From NCBI RefSeq assembly GCF_900110105.1, contig NZ_FOCL01000014.1:1-64000 (forward strand): a DNA stretch of 64,000 bases. Direction: 5' to 3'. This document shows positions 62,993-64,000 of this stretch, piece by piece (within the stretch, counting starts at the first letter, position 1; each line of letters starts with the position of its first letter). The position numbers and the translations under genes are program-made. The notes under the pieces were generated by a model. That model made no database searches. It was not told the DNA's origin and saw only the letters and a program-made list of their open reading frames with translations. Source of the stretch: Mucilaginibacter gossypiicola. GTDB taxonomy: Bacteria; Bacteroidota; Bacteroidia; Sphingobacteriales; Sphingobacteriaceae.

Positions 62993-64000
62993 ATGAAACC
63001 TCACAGATCAATACTGCTTTTGCCGGCTATGCTGGCCCTGCAAAGTGTTTTTGCACAAAGTAACCATCTTACATTATCAAGCAATTATCCTGCTGCTTCC
63101 GAAAAAATTCAACTTACTTATACAACTAAGGGTTCGCCGCTGGCCAACAAAAAGGATATCAGTGCAGAGGTGTACTTTTTAGATGGGAAAGAATATCCGG
63201 TTGCAGAGGTGGCATTAAAATCCTCGGATGATGCTCTGACGGGCGAGTTTGAAATCCCCGCTATGGCTAAGGCATTTTTTATAAAAATATATAGTGGTAC
63301 AGATATCGACAATAACAATGACAAAGGGTACATATTTGAGGTTTATAAAGATAACAAGCCTGTTCCTGGTGCTTACGAGGAAGAAGCTTATGTAGTAGAG
63401 AGTAATCTCGGCTCTTCTTTTGGAAAAATTAAAGCTGATAACGATCGTGTATTTGAGTTGCTTAAAAAAGAATACGAGATATACCCGACCGTCGAAAAGA
63501 AATATCCTGGTATTTATTATTGGCTACTGTCAAGAAACGCGTCGCCTGCTACCAAAGCGTTGATGAACGCTAAAGTTAAGTCGCTTGAAAAAAGCAGTAA
63601 TGAAAAAGACCTAAACCTTGCATCATATATACTTAGCGATTTGAATGAAAAAGCCGCCGCCGATTCATTGAAAAAGATGATCAAAGAAAAATTTCCTATA
63701 GGTGACATCGCTAAGAACGAAGCTATTTATGCTATGGTTATGGAAAAAGATTTAGGTAAACGCGATTCAATTTATAAAGATTTTGCAAGTAAATTTCCCG
63801 AGAGTAAAGACCCTAACGTTGATTATGTCCGTACTCAGTTGGCAATTGATTATTTAAAGGCTGGTAATAATAAAGCGTTTGAAAACTATGTAGCACAAGT
63901 TAAAAATAAATCAGCCCTGGCCAGCAGTTATAATAATATTGCCTATGATTGGGCTGAAAAAGGGACAAATCTTGATCTTGCCGAAAAACTGTCCAGGCAA
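62993..64000 (+). CDS. TlpA-like paralogue, N-terminal part (cut by window end)
   Basis: The frame opens at ATG 62993 and stays open to the last base, giving 336 residues. It begins with a signal peptide (MKPHRSILLLPAMLALQSVF) nearly identical to that of the gene upstream. The same beta domain follows (FFIKIYSGTDIDNNNDKGYI versus FFIKIFSDGDIDNNNDKGYV), then the same helical region (KSLEKSSNEKDLNLASYILS, ASSYNNIAYDWAEKGTNLDL). The thioredoxin domain expected near the C-terminus lies outside the window. The two genes are a tandem duplication, separated by a terminator and a 130-bp AT-rich spacer that probably holds a new promoter. Confidence 0.88.
   Translation, partial: MKPHRSILLLPAMLALQSVFAQSNHLTLSSNYPAASEKIQLTYTTKGSPLANKKDISAEVYFLDGKEYPVAEVALKSSDDALTGEFEIPAMAKAFFIKIYSGTDIDNNNDKGYIFEVYKDNKPVPGAYEEEAYVVESNLGSSFGKIKADNDRVFELLKKEYEIYPTVEKKYPGIYYWLLSRNASPATKALMNAKVKSLEKSSNEKDLNLASYILSDLNEKAAADSLKKMIKEKFPIGDIAKNEAIYAMVMEKDLGKRDSIYKDFASKFPESKDPNVDYVRTQLAIDYLKAGNNKAFENYVAQVKNKSALASSYNNIAYDWAEKGTNLDLAEKLSRQ

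Overview
The window looks like a chromosome segment of a Bacteroidota bacterium, most likely Sphingobacteriaceae and Mucilaginibacter- or Pedobacter-like. This placement is inferred from a SusC/SusD pair, HmuY-type lipoproteins, a MurF-alanine racemase fusion, WG-repeat and DUF6804 proteins, weak Shine-Dalgarno sites, and tRNAs that do not encode CCA.

Layout. (a) 1-3072: tail of a NarL-class histidine kinase with its LuxR-type response regulator, a GNAT acetyltransferase, and a YncE-like beta-propeller. (b) 3615-13356: a heme capture and breakdown locus. It holds a HmuR-like TonB receptor, two HmuY-family lipoproteins, a third HmuY-like lipoprotein, two Ig-like lipoproteins, an S41 protease lipoprotein, a heme oxygenase and an AraC-type regulator. 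(c) 13996-17670: one long ORF joining a seven-helix AraC-type regulator to a complete FtsX/MacB-type ABC permease. (d) 17905-17975: a degenerate copy of the tRNA-Leu 3' end and its terminator. (e) 18493-35664: a polysaccharide utilisation locus with SusC, SusD, a beta-propeller lipoprotein, a giant clan GH-A/CBM9-like hydrolase, an SGNH esterase, a membrane-tethered HTH sensor, a GH28 enzyme and a GH36-like alpha-galactosidase. (f) about 35.84-52.43 kb: an integrative element in tRNA-Leu(UAA). (g) 52371-64000: tRNA-Leu, tRNA-Gly, recX, murF-alr, a DUF502 protein, two TetA-like MFS transporters around an exoribonuclease, and two tandem TlpA-like proteins, the second cut by the window end.

The most striking part is (f). 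A 109-bp direct repeat with one mismatch (35861-35969 and 52323-52431, offset 16,462 bp) contains the 3' part of tRNA-Leu and its terminator. A tyrosine integrase starts 165 bp inside the left repeat. Tandem 11-bp AATGTTTCACC sites lie at both ends and fit integrase arm sites. The cargo is a Gabija pair (GajA/GajB), a HipBA module, a membrane KAP NTPase, a WG-repeat/DUF6804/lipoprotein cassette with an XRE regulator and a perfect palindromic operator, and an unknown gene behind an AlpA-like regulator. Inside it sits a second, P4-type integrase next to what looks like its own undivided attP: a 3' tRNA(CAU) fragment with encoded CCA, flanked on both sides by direct 21-bp arm-like repeats. The element therefore seems to carry two independent integration systems and to be using only one.

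A third, decayed tRNA-Leu tail at 17905-17975 suggests that the polysaccharide locus between it and 35.8 kb entered earlier at the same tRNA, so the region would be a tandem accretion of two islands. All functions are read from sequence motifs and family knowledge; no database search was possible.
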